64,000 bases of DNA, taken from positions 14,146,001 through 14,210,000 of the forward strand of contig NC_053046.1 of assembly GCF_003473485.1 (NCBI RefSeq), written 5' to 3'. Source of the stretch: Medicago truncatula. Lineage: Eukaryota > Streptophyta > Magnoliopsida > Fabales > Fabaceae. The notes beneath the pieces are model-generated. The model saw only the letters and a program-made list of their open reading frames with translations, was not told where the DNA came from and made no database searches. The position numbers and the translations under genes are program-made. Positions 1-15,777 of this stretch are shown piece by piece (within the stretch, counting starts at the first letter, position 1; the number at the start of each line of letters is the position of its first letter).

Positions 1-119
1 TGTATAAATAATTGCTTTTATAAATGTAAAAAAGGAAAATTATTTTTGAGAAAAATGTAATACGGCTATGCCATATCCACTATAGAGTCAACAGACGATC
101 AAGGCCAAATATCATTTTT

Positions 120-239
120 GGTCCTTTTAGTTTGAAATAATTTTTAAGTTAGTCCTTTAAGTTCTAAAAGTTTTAATTAGGTCCTTTTAGTTTGACAGAA
201 TTCTCAAGTTAGTCCTTTGTTTCACAAGTTTCAAATACT
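120..239. repeat. two tandem 60-bp repeat units
   Basis: Two adjacent units of exactly 60 bases both begin GGTCCTTTTAGTTTGA and share a central AAGTTAGTCCTTT; they differ mainly in the last third. Similar 'ggtcc/ttggtcc' phrases recur in the intron element near 17.5-18.0 kb, so this is probably the end of a dispersed repeat. No coding potential is seen from 1 to about 370. Confidence 0.6.
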
Positions 240-371
240 ATTAACCTTTTTTTTTTTTTTGCTTTTGCATCGGTTTCTGACCCACCAAAGGTGGGTGACT
301 AATCCGACTCATGCTTAGAGTCATGCAAGTTGATTTCCATATATTGTAATAGACTATGATAATTCATATGC

Positions 372-545
372 AGGACTTGTTTACTACTGTAGCAAACATC
401 GTCAGGGTGAGGGATTGTGTTATTGGGGATGTCTGAGATTGTAAAGAACCCTAGGGTGATGGAAGAAGCACAAGCTGAGGTAAGAAGGGAGTTTGATAGA
501 AAGGGGTATGTTTCATATGCAGGACTTGTTTACCTCGTATTCTAT
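372..545 (+). pseudogene. cytochrome P450 exon fragment
   Basis: A short open stretch reads WGMSEIVKNPRVMEEAQAEV followed by RREFDRKGYV. This is the segment just after the I-helix oxygen-binding motif of plant CYP71-clan enzymes (typically MSEMVKNPRVMEKAQAEVRRVF). Only about 35 residues are recognisable. There is no N-terminal anchor, no I-helix AGTET, no ExxR and no heme-Cys motif, and the reading frame closes at 614. The fragment lies between two exact 22-base direct repeats (363-384 and 512-533), so it looks like a duplicated, decayed exon piece. A functional P450 is ruled out within this window; a larger gene upstream of base 1 cannot be excluded. Confidence 0.7.
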
Positions 546-614
546 ATGGTGTTTGTTATATTTCAGTTTATTTCTCTACGCTTGAGAATAGTCAATAAGA
601 TTCAGTTTTATTGA

Positions 615-1299
615 CTCTTGTTGTCACTCTTACACAGGTTGTCCATGGCTCAAATATAGTTTGTGTTACAATGTTCTCAAACTAGGGCAAATATCAACAT
701 ATCCTGGTGTATGTTGGTATCCCTCTCATTCAATTTTGTCAAATGACTGTTGTACCAGCTATAGCATTTTGAGAATAGCACAATTTTAAAAAACCGCTAC
801 TGTTCCGTGATACTTATTAAGTTCTGTCAAATTTCTGCTATAGTGGCACCATAGGATTGCGGCATAGCGAAATTTATAGAATGTCACTTTTTGTACACTC
901 AATTGGTTTTAGCTCAATATATGTTTTTATATTAACTACATATGTTATTATAGGTTTTGAAGGGTTTCCAACTATATTTCTCCTTCCTTAAAAAAAAAAA
1001 GCTATATTTCTCTTGAATATAAATAATTGCAGAAATTCATTATAAAACAGTACTAATGCAATTGTTCGCATGATTTGAGTAATCATAGCTCCGTGATACC
1101 ATTAATCATTCAAAGTAATTAGATTTTGTTTCATTTTGTAATTCTACCCTCTAGTAAAGTTTCTTCAACCTTGGAAAAAAGGTGAAGTTGGACCATTCAT
1201 AGCCTTATTCTTGTATCTATATATTACATTTTTCTATCAAACATGCTCAACAGAAAAGAATTACAAAACCCTAATGATAACTTATCCTCGACAAAATTC
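615..1299. other. intergenic stretch, no gene seen
   Basis: AT-rich sequence between the P450 fragment and the ABCC stop codon. The part nearest 1299 is the likely 3' UTR and terminator of the minus-strand ABCC gene. Around 780-890 there is a phrase (ctatagtggcacc, gcggcatagcg) with a counterpart near 14.95-15.07 kb, suggesting an old repeat. Confidence 0.4.
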
Positions 1300-7450
<6,151 letters not shown>

Positions 7451-8074
7451 GAGTGTAATGGAAGACAAAATAAAAAATTGGATTTTTTTTTGTTTGTGAA
7501 TGTTCGGTTGTTTTATGAAGAGAAGGGTAACTTATGTATTTGAAAATTAATGTTGTGGAGATATGTATGAAATTGGACTAATATATTCTCATAATTAGTT
7601 ATTATATGATGATGATTAATTCATATATAGTAATATATATTCAGGTGTAAATGGCATAATCTTAGGCATTTATTTTGGCACGTTATTTGTTATGGTGATA
7701 ATGCATAACAGAAACAATTTCAAGTTTGAAGAATCTCTCACTGACTTTCTGTTTATGCATTATTAAATGGGCCACGTTAATCTTTTCTATTCAAAACTAG
7801 GCATAATGAGAGCCCTGCTCAACCAAATTAAGCAACAACTCACTCAGTCAACCCAAACTGTAACTTAACAAAGTCAGACACCATAAAAAAAAAGCCTAGC
7901 AATAGGAGCACGTCACCTATTGGACCCACAAAGAGTTCGATTTAGATGAAAAGGACTAATGGTATAAACCTTAAGGAGAGATACGGGACCAAAATGTGAT
8001 TTAAGTCAAAAGTGTATCTTTAGTTATAAATCATATAGAAAGCACGTACATTTTGTCCTACAAGTTAGAGCATC
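7451..8074. promoter_or_regulatory. upstream region of ABCC gene, otherwise empty
   Basis: The ABCC promoter and 5' UTR must lie in the first few hundred bases above 7450. The stretch is AT-rich; no convincing TATA box or other gene can be singled out. No open reading frame with family similarity is seen up to the repeat that begins near 8075. Confidence 0.4.
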
Positions 8075-8333
8075 TCCACAGTTGTTGTTTGTAATGATAT
8101 TATATGCTTCTGCTATCGAGTTGTTGTTTGTTTATGAAAAGTGTTTTTGTTATGCTATTAGTTTTATTAATTATGCAATGTGTTAGGATTGTTGGGAAAA
8201 TCATGTCTTTTAGGATAGATTTTTTGTATTGAAGGTATAAGGTGTGTAATAGGGTGAATGAAATGTGATAGGTTGGTTAGATCTAAAAAAAAATGAATGT
8301 TGTCTCATCTCATTTCACTGTGATTCACATTAT
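8075..8333 (+). repeat. dispersed repeat family, copy A (5' part)
   Basis: Shares ordered phrases with copies at 10.28, 11.54, 26.02, 26.46 and 27.4 kb, for example TTATATGCTTCTG, TTAGTTTTATTAATTATGCA, GGGAAAATCATGTCTTT and GTCTCATCTCATTTCA. Copy A is cut at 8333 by a MITE and then by a LINE; its continuation (tgttagccttggcttagg) reappears after the LINE at about 10250, so copies A and B belong to one interrupted region. Confidence 0.7.
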
Positions 8334-8556
8334 GGCCCACTTGGATTGACTTATTTTTGAGATTATGCAAAACAGCTTATGTAAATAAATAAGCTTCTAT
8401 GTAATATTCATAAGTTGTTTAAGGTAGTTTATGGAAAAAACAGCTTATGAAAATACAATTTTTCGAAAGTGAGAACTTATGAATTAACTGAAAAACTTAT
8501 TTATTTGCAAAAGCTATTTTTCATAAGCTCAAAAATAAGTCTATCCAAACGGACCC
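8334..8556. mobile_element. MITE with about 28-bp terminal inverted repeats
   Basis: The left end GGCCCACTTGGATTGACTTA continues into TTTTTGAG; the right end, reverse-complemented, reads GGGTCCGTTTGGATAGACTT and continues ATTTTTGAG. A TAT triplet flanks both sides (8331-8333 and 8557-8559). The interior carries further 'aaaacagcttatg / cataagct' inverted phrases and no coding sequence. Related 'cataagctgttttcataagctctc' material occurs in introns at 21.9-22.15 and 59.94-60.16 kb. The superfamily is uncertain. Confidence 0.65.
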
Positions 8557-8562
8557 TATATC

Positions 8563-10232
8563 TATAATTTGTATCTGTTGGATCATGTTTTCAAAGGTGG
8601 ATACTTCCCAAATTGCTCGATGGAGGCTTCGCTTGGGTACCAAGCAAGCTACGCCTAGAGGAGTAGTTTATCAGCTAGAGAATTGGTTTAGAGAGGTTCC
8701 AGGTGGGCTGCTGTGGGGAATGGAAGAAAAGTCAAAATCTGGAAGGACAACAGGCTTCTGGGTCAATCCAACCCCAAAAGTTGTTGCCCGAAGAACACCC
8801 TCTTTGGGGAAGCTACTGTGAGTGAGTTAATTGATGAGGATTTGAAGAGATGGAATGTGAACTAAATCCACCAGGTTTTCTTTCCTTATGAAGCCGGTAT
8901 CATTTCCCAGCATGTCGTTGTCCAGTAAGCTTCCAGAGGACAAACTAGTGTGTGTGGCCCGTGGAGAAGAATTGAGTTTTCACTAAAATCTGCCTACCAT
9001 CTTCTGAGTAATGACTAATGACAAAGGTGTCCCAACTCCCAGAATATTCATCTCCCTCTCTCGGTAATATTTGGAAGAAGATTTGGTCTATTCACTTACC
9101 TAGAGTTAGAAATTTCATTTGGAGATTGGCAAAAAAAATCATTCCAACGAGAGGAAACTTGTGTAGGAGGGATGTAGCACTTGACACAATCTTCCCTCTT
9201 TGCTTCCAAGACATGGAGTCAACTGATCTTCTTTTCATGCAATGTCCTCTGGTTCATCAGGCTTGGTTCATGTCACCCCTTGGGGCTCGCCCCCCCGGAA
9301 GTTGATTTAATCAAGTGGTTGCAAACTTGGCTAGAGTGCAAAGAAGGCTTGGCAGCTCTGTTGTTCTGGACTTCATTACGGAAGATTTGGTTTTTTAGAG
9401 CTTAGCATTTCACCCAATGACTGTGGTGACGTCTGCTCAATCTTTCTTCAACGAATTTAATTCTGCTCAACCTTTGAAAGCTAGTCTCACTAACAGTGCA
9501 ATCCAGCTCTCTTGGGAAGCCCCTCTGGAGAATTTTCTCAAGGTGAACATTGATGCAGGCAACGGACGCGACAGGCAGGTGTTTTGGGGCCTGGTTATTA
9601 GAAATCATAGAGCAGAAGTGGTATATGCAGCCTCTAAGGGTGTGTTTGGATTGAGGGTTTAGGAGGGGAAGGGAGGGGAGGATTTACTTTTCTTTTTTAA
9701 ATTACGGACACTGTGAAATGTTTTTTAGAAAGTTAACATATTAACATGATAAAAACATTTCACAGTGTCCGTAATTTAAAAATGAAAAACAAACCCTCCC
9801 CTCCCTTCCCCTCCTAAACCCTCAATCCAAACACACCCTAAGAGAACTGAGGTGGCTGAAGCGGTAGTCGCTGATGTTTTGGGTTTCAGGTGGGGACTCC
9901 AAGTGGCTGCGGAACTTAATCTTAACAAGGTCATCTTTGAACTGGATGCACAGGTGGTGATTAATTGTTTCAAAGGGCTGTCAGTCTTATCTAGTTTATC
10001 CCCTTATATTTGGGACTGTCATGAGTTGTATGCCAATATGGTTGATGTTTCTGTTTTTTACATTAGTCGTGCCTGCAATGAGGTTGCGCGTGAGCTAGCT
10101 CAGGCTGGCAAAACTTTGGGGTCGTGTACTTGGGAGACCCTATGGTATGGTCCTTGTTTTCTTCTGTATTGTCTTCTTAATTGAATGAAGTTGAATTTCA
10201 GAAAGAAAAAAAAATTATAATCTGTATCTGTT
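8563..10232 (+). mobile_element. 5'-truncated LINE (L1-type non-LTR retrotransposon), defective
   Basis: Target duplications TATAATTTGTATCTGTT (8563-8579) and TATAATCTGTATCTGTT (10216-10232) bracket the insertion, and an A-rich tail precedes the right one (10204-10214). Inside, one frame near 8700 reads VGNGRKVKIWKDNRLLGQSN, the linker downstream of LINE reverse transcriptase. It is followed by the zf-RVT segment (about 9018-9290: VRNFIWRLAKKIIPTRGNLC with later Cys residues) and an RNase H domain (9417-10184: LKVNIDAGNG, then FELDAQVVINCF and ISRACNEVARELAQAGKTLG). The endonuclease and reverse transcriptase core are missing, stops and frame changes are present near 8865 and 9390, and a MITE splits the RNase H. 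Confidence 0.9.
9638..9838. mobile_element. Tourist-like MITE inside LINE RNase H
   Basis: A 201-base near-perfect palindrome. The left end is GGGTGTGTTTGGATTGAGGG, and the right end is its exact complement in reverse. The inner arms (aaattacggacactgtgaaatg and its complement) also pair, leaving only a loop of about 35 bases. A TAA triplet flanks each side (9635-9637, 9839-9841), which fits the PIF/Harbinger (Tourist) target-site rule. Removing the element with one TAA rejoins the RNase H frame (AASK then RTEVAEAV), so the insertion is recent relative to the LINE. Transcripts would fold into a long hairpin. Confidence 0.9.
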
Positions 10233-10249
10233 ATGATGTTGGAATCCAC

Positions 10250-11370
10250 GATTGTTAGCCTTGGCTTAGGAAAATAAATTTGGAAAACTACATACTTCAT
10301 GTTATAATGATATTTTATGCTTCTGCTTATCTGCTGCATAGTTGTTTGTTGATGATACTGAATTTGTTATTAGTTTTTTTTGTCATGTCACTGGTTTTAT
10401 CAATTATGCAATGTGTGTTGGAAAATTATGTCATTTAGGATATGTTTGGACAGGTTGTGTAGGGTGGAATGCATGAAATGAAATGGAATATGTTTTTTAG
10501 ATTTGAAAAATGGATATTATCTCACTTCATTTCACTAATTTCACACTATACCATCAGTTTAAACATACTCTTGAGTCTTGATAATGGGTTGTGAGATTAC
10601 ACAATTATTAGCCCTTGCTTAGGAAAATAATATTGAGTTATTTGTCTCTGATTCCGGCGGTTTTTTGCAGCCCTGTCCCCATGTAGGATTTACACATTTA
10701 TGATGTTTTATATTACTCATTACCTCTCGCCAGAGCTCAATTGTGACTGGTGATTCAATTGTCAATGCTATTTGTGGGAATCATGAACCCGTAATGGGTT
10801 GAGTTTTCTTACTCACCTTGAATACGACAATTACGATGTTTGCCCCATTTATGTTTGTGCATCAGTGTCGTTCTTGTTGCATATTTCTCCTAGCAAAGAG
10901 CACGTAATGTCATGTTTGGTTATGTGAGTTGATTGTATTTTTCGTGTGCCAATGTCCGCTGAGCTGTAAATTCTCCAAAACTCTAATTAATAGAAGTAGA
11001 TCAAATAGTTGCCGACACAAACAAGCGCTATGTTGTCTATCTCCTTTGCATCACGAGTGTTGCAGTGATGAGATGAGCCCCTCATGGTGAAAAAATTGAT
11101 TCATTGAATCACAAAAAATTGCCGTTGGTTCATAACTTCTACAAATTGTAACACTCCATTTGCCTGTTTGTGAGACAACAAACCTTACTTGGATGAAGCA
11201 AAATTGTTTTATTGAATTCACAAGAATATTTGTAAATAAAATCAGCAAATGTATTGGGAAAAATTATATGCATAAATCTGTTACGAGAATTATTATCATT
11301 TAAATGTTTCTTGACCACTACTGTCTTCAATTCACTTCACAATCTTTACATCCGCCTCACTTCTGTATCG
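10250..11370 (+). repeat. dispersed repeat family, copy B
   Basis: Begins with the continuation of copy A, then AACTACATACTTCATGTTAT (from 10285), TTATGCTTCTG, GTAGGGTGGAATGCATGAAA, CAGAGCTCAATTGTGACTGG, GGTTGAGTTTTCTTACTCAC, CACTCCATTTGCCTGTTTGT and CAATCTTTACATCCGCCTCA. The same phrases occur in the same order downstream of RPL27A (26.02-27.33 kb). No reading frame is conserved between copies. The block is therefore probably non-coding, either part of a transposon or a former gene's flank. Confidence 0.7.
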
Positions 11371-11539
11371 TATCTTTCCAAGAGAGGCTTGCCATTTATG
11401 CACCAAATTAGCATACAAAGAACATGTTTATTTAACATTTACCCCCTTAATCAGCTCACTATATAAACTGACTACTTGCATGCAACATATATTTATGTAT
11501 ACAGTAAACTAACTTCACTCTAGTATGTATAAAATTCAC

Positions 11540-11737
11540 AATACTACATATTCCAGGTTATAATGATATCATATGCTTCTGGTATCTAGTTGTTTGTTTT
11601 ATCAGTTATGCAATGTTTGTTGCAAGAGTTGGGAAAATCATTTCTTTTAGGAATGTCTGGATTGGTTGGCTGTGTAGGGTGGAATGTAGTGAAATGAAAT
11701 AGAATAGGCTAATTATATTTCAAGAAATGGATGGTAT

Positions 11738-11739
<2 letters not shown>
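11540..11739 (+). repeat. dispersed repeat family, copy C, 5' part
   Basis: Contains CACAATACTACATATTCCAG, GATATCATATGCTTCTG, GTTGGGAAAATCATTTCTTT and GTAGGGTGGAATG, matching the first 200 bases of the other copies. It stops abruptly at a GA microsatellite and LINE fragment; the later part of the unit resumes at about 12262. Confidence 0.65.

Positions 11740-11771
<32 letters not shown>
11740..11771. repeat. (GA)16 microsatellite
   Basis: Thirty-two bases of uninterrupted GA. On the minus strand it forms the (TC)n 3' end of the LINE fragment that follows, and it may be that element's tail. Confidence 0.9.
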
Positions 11772-11775
<4 letters not shown>

Positions 11776-12262
11776 ACTCCAGAAAACGGAAGCATACCAA
11801 AATGGAAAACACCAAAACCGTGCCAAAATGGCACTAACCGCAGACCCTGCCCCCAGCTCTGAAAACAGAAGCAATAATGACAGAAACTCTCGCTGGAAGC
11901 ATAAGCAAAACAGTCAAAAGACCAGCAGTAGGAGCTGACAGCACCCACGGACCCACATAAAACTCCTCCATGACACACACCAGCAACAGCGCTGTCAATA
12001 TTCACTGAAACTCGAGGAAAAACCTCCACTTATCGCATAAGGCATTCTTTTGGGTTCCAACACCATTCATAGAACAAACACGTTGGCACTTTAGTTCTAT
12101 CCAACACCCACCTCCAAGACAGTACCTTCACTTCCTCCACCAATTCATCCACCCTCCTTACCACATTCTTAAAGATTAAGCTATTTCTAGCATTCCAAAT
12201 AACTTAAAGTGCTGCGTGCCAAATAAGCCAAAGACCATTCCGGTGCCAAATAGCAGCCTTGT
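11772..12262 (-). mobile_element. LINE 3'-terminal fragment
   Basis: On the minus strand, from 12262 down, the frame reads IWHRNGLWLIWHAAL, stop, VIWNARNSLIFKNVVRRVDE, then VEEVKVLSWRWVLDRTKVPT and CLFYEWCWNPKECLMR with a stop at 12032-12030. WNARN..IFKN and the W-rich tail are typical of the zf-RVT/C-terminal part of plant LINE proteins. The remaining 250 bases to the GA run look like a GC-richer 3' UTR. The fragment interrupts repeat copy C. One in-frame stop makes it inactive. Confidence 0.75.
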
Positions 12263-13023
12263 TCAATTGTGAGTGTGGCGATTCTATCATCAATGTTGTT
12301 TGTGGGAGGTATGAACACCTTATGGGTGAGTTTACTTACCACCTTGAATAGGACAATTATGATCTTTCCTTCCTTTTAAATTTGTGAAACTGTGTGGTTC
12401 TTGTTGCAATTCGAGTCACTAATGTCATTTTTGTTTATGGGTTTGATAGTAAATCTTGTGTCTCATGTTTGCACAACATGAATTTTCTAAAGCACCAAAC
12501 AGTAGTAGTGTGACAATGTGTACTGATATTGTTATATTTTTAGTGCTCAATGCTGAGATGAGTCTTGTGGCTGGGGAGGTAGGTTCACGTCCTGTACTAA
12601 GTGTTGCGCCCCATTTGCTCTGATAGGCTCCAAAATGACCTTTCCAAGGTCAACGCCCTTATTGGGATGGAGCAAGATGAAGTCTAAGATAGGAACTCAA
12701 CATGCTTAGCAGTCATGAGCAAATGGTTGAGTAACTTTCAACCCTTCGTCCCAAATTCTATGTTATTAAGACTACTTTCTAAGACGTCCAATTGTTTGAA
12801 TTAGCTAGCTAGGAAAATTTTGTTCGATGGTGACGATGAGTGCACAAAGCCAAGAATATTCAATTCAGTAGAATTTACTCAATGTCTTTTGTTGATATTC
12901 TGCTCAATATAGTCAATAGAGCTTATTGTTATAGAAAATCAAAGGGAAGCAGTCAATGAACTCGGACTGATGTTCATGATATATTTACCTAAGTCCTTTT
13001 GATCTCGGAGTATAATTGCCAAA
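12263..13023 (+). repeat. dispersed repeat family, copy C, 3' part
   Basis: Resumes with AATTGTGAGTGTGGCGATTC, GGTGAGTTTACTTACCACCT, CACTAATGTCATTTTTGTTT, CCATTTGCTCTGATAGGCTC, GGATGGAGCAAGATGAAGTC and TGTTGATATTCTGCTCAATA. These match 27.5-28.2 kb and 28.9-29.3 kb in order. No coding sequence is seen. Confidence 0.6.
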
Positions 13024-13028
13024 TTACC

Positions 13029-13314
13029 TGATAGAAACTCGAATTCACAGAAAGAAAGAAATTGTATTATTGAATTGAAAATAGATGTATTACAGAAGAT
13101 AATCCTGTAACCCTAGAGCAGAAGCTCCTCAGAGAAGAGATGTTTCTCTCTCTGCCTAAACCATAAGGTTCCTAACTGAATTGTGATCAAAGATGCCTAA
13201 CTCTATCCTCTCATTCCTTTATATAACCTCTCCACTTTCTTTATCTATTGTAACTAACTCCCTCTAAGTGGGCCTTGAACATTTGGGCTTATGCATACAT
13301 ATTAGATCCTATCA
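13029..13314 (-). mobile_element. solo LTR of a retrotransposon
   Basis: Read on the minus strand it starts TGATAGGATCTAATATGTAT and ends GTGAATTCGAGTTTCTATCA, giving the TG...CA ends and short terminal inverted repeat (TGATAG/CTATCA) of an LTR. The pentamer TTACC directly flanks both ends (13024-13028, 13315-13319), a 5-bp target duplication. A TATA-like GGTTATATAAAGG lies in the minus-strand middle. No internal domain or second LTR is present, so it is a recombination product. Size suggests a Copia-type element; this is inference. Confidence 0.85.
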
Positions 13315-13319
13315 TTACC

Positions 13320-13784
13320 GTTTTCTAGTTCAAAGATTGATGAAATGAAATGGTTATTCATGGTTTTGGATTATGGTCCAATGGAGAAAATGATGAGAGG
13401 TTCACTAGGAGAGTGTGAGAGCTCCTAGCAGAGGTTCGCTGGGGTTCATTGAGAACATGATCGACTTTCAATTAGGGTTCATTGTGGGATTCATTTGTTC
13501 TGGTTCTTTTTCAATTTTTAGTTTAAGTTGTGGTTCTTATTATGTTCTATATTTATATTGTAAGTTCGAACAATGATTAAATACTGCAGTGAATCAATCA
13601 AGTTGAATTATAAGTTAAATACTTTACAGTCATGATTTCACTTTGGTTCAATTACTAGTGATTTATAGAAAAATGAAGGTATTGTTTTGTTTTTGTTCAA
13701 TTATAAGTAAATATGATTCTTATACTCAACATTAATAAATGGTAAGCCTACATTAAAACTGTAAAAGAAAAAACATGACAAAAA
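13320..13784. other. intergenic stretch, no gene seen
   Basis: AT-rich sequence containing short repeated phrases such as gagaggttcactaggag and gcagaggttcgctggggttcattgag near 13.40-13.45 kb. No supported gene or element. Confidence 0.4.
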
Positions 13785-14225
13785 TCATGGAGAGAGATCA
13801 TCCACAGTGGCAAGGCTAGGTTTCCATCCCAAACCCCTATATAGTCTTCCCTTTGGAAGTGGTGCAACAAAAGGTTTCTTCCCTTTTATTCCTTTTCTTC
13901 TTGAATATCTTATACTTGATTTACCCTTTGTAACATAAAACTCCTTTGCAGAGAAATACGAGTCCTCCGCATCTTCTCCACCTTGAGACATATTCATCTT
14001 TGCAATATTCACTTTCTCTTCACCTAAATTTGCTTCATTGACCTCACAGTTCTCATGGATTATGGATTCATTTGGAGGTACAGTTACTCCATTTGGAACA
14101 CTGGTTTTGCTATTCTCTTTGGTTTTCTCTTGTCGCGGATGCTTACGCTTCACCTTGTTCTTTCTTCTTGGATTCTCATTAGTGTGTTCCACTAGACCTA
14201 AAGAATGAACAACACGCTTCAACAT
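13785..14225 (-). CDS. hypothetical protein, unrecognised, single exon
   Basis: From the first ATG (14225) the frame encodes about 146 aa beginning MLKRVVHSLGLVEH. Open sequence continues 12 codons further upstream without an ATG, so a longer spliced protein is possible, although I see no good acceptor. Residues about 15-45 are strongly basic (NPRRKNKVKRKHPRQEKTKE), the middle is acidic (GGEDAEDSYFSAKEF), and the C-terminus is basic and orderly (RYSRRKGIKGKKPFVAPLPK then GRLYRGLGWKPSLATVDDLS). No hydrophobic segment or known catalytic motif is seen. The compositional pattern and conserved-looking tail suggest a real or recently lost gene rather than chance. I do not recognise the family. It could be the last exon of a decayed gene. 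Confidence 0.45.
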   Translation of the reverse strand: MLKRVVHSLGLVEHTNENPRRKNKVKRKHPRQEKTKENSKTSVPNGVTVPPNESIIHENCEVNEANLGEEKVNIAKMNMSQGGEDAEDSYFSAKEFYVTKGKSSIRYSRRKGIKGKKPFVAPLPKGRLYRGLGWKPSLATVDDLSP

Positions 14226-15777
14226 AGTCTCCAATGTTTCATTCTCGTATGTAGCAATCAATGTTATGTTGGTAAGAAATGAGCATGAGGAAATTGGAAT
14301 ACTACTTAAGAACTATATATATAATACATGTGATTTTTGTTTCTTATAACCAGCTGTACATGTCTTGATATCTTCACCCCCCATGAGAAAATGATGAATG
14401 ATTCTTTTTTGCTTAGGACCTTGTTTTGTTTCTTTATGGCAAATGTTAGTGTTATTAATAATATTATGGAGGTGGTGATCAAACTCTTAACATCTTTAAT
14501 TTTATCACTTCACTTCTTAACTTCATTCTTTCTTTCTAGATGAGAACAAAAGTACTCTTTGACGTGATATAAAAAAGAATCCATTCTTCCTCAAAATTAA
14601 CGTCATGGTTTGATGATGTGCCAACTATTTAAATTTGTTTGACACATCTAAATGAAGATAAAATAGACATGACATTATGGGTAAAACAGACAGAATTGTA
14701 CAGTAAAATTTTGTATGGTTCATGTCATCCATGTATACAATACTCTTGATCAGGAGGGGAAAAAGAAGAAAAATGTATTGCTTGACCTTGAAAACTAGAG
14801 CGTTGCTTGACCTCAAAAGACTCTTATGATAATGAGTGCAAAAACAACACATGTATTGTAAATCGCAAATGAATATTTTTTCGACTTCATGGTATCCACT
14901 CGATATTACCGTTGCTGTAAATCGCAAATAGTGAAAAACAATGGTTCATTCAAATTATGTTAAGATACAGTGCTATGCCACTATAACCACTAATAAACAA
15001 CACTTTATACTATAGTGTATCACATACCAATATCAATTTATTCAAATTATGCTACGCTATATTGCTATACAGATGCATATCATACTATCTCTCGTTGAGA
15101 TAGTGTGAGAAATTTGGAATCTCATAATATAACTACTCTACTAACGTCGTAGATTGAGATTATTTAGCTTAATTTTTCTATTCATTCATCATGTAATAGC
15201 TCTTAACAATTAAAGCTCTCAACCCATGGAAATAAGAGAAGAAATATCAGAGAATTCTGAAAACTAAATGTACAGAATTCAGCTTCAGAATGAAGTGCCA
15301 CATCAATCATGGGCAAGTTGTATTTCTTTCACTCAAATACATATATTGACGTAAAATACATTACATTTACAGCTATAAAATAAACAGTTATATACGGTCA
15401 ACTATCAGGATGACAAAGTATCAGCATTTTGACTATGAATACAAGTGAAAGTTGCCACATGCACACAAAAAGAGTCCAAATGAACGTTTTCTTGAGCGGA
15501 TTTTATTTCCCTTCTTGTCAAATCGTATTTTGCCAATAAAACAAACATATCCACAAGTTTTTTATGCTTTTGCATCTGCATGAGATGAGAACCTGGTAGT
15601 GTGAAATCTTCCCTGTGCATTTTGAACCAAAACTGATGCAGCTTCCTTCTTTGCTGAACTTTCACCAACCTTTTTGTATAAATTACTATGAATACATGGG
15701 ACAGCAATAAAAAACTGTTGCATGCCCCACTAGCCGTTAGAAGGAGAGAAGTTGGATATCTGCTCTGGAAACACAAA
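14226..15777. other. intergenic stretch including the likely ABCB26 3' UTR
   Basis: No gene is supported. About 14.95-15.12 kb holds repeats of 'tgctatgccactata / gctacgctatattgctata', related to 780-890. The 15405-15777 part lies just past the ABCB26 stop on the minus strand and probably contains its 3' UTR. Confidence 0.4.

Noticed and set aside
7451..7468. Upstream start for the ABCC protein (adding MSSITL)
   Set aside because: The upstream codon is TTG; the first in-frame ATG at 7450 gives the normal plant MRP N-terminus, so no extension is needed.
10640..11000. Protein-coding gene within the dispersed repeat family
   Set aside because: Copies diverge by indels that are not multiples of three and no frame is shared between copies, so the family is non-coding.
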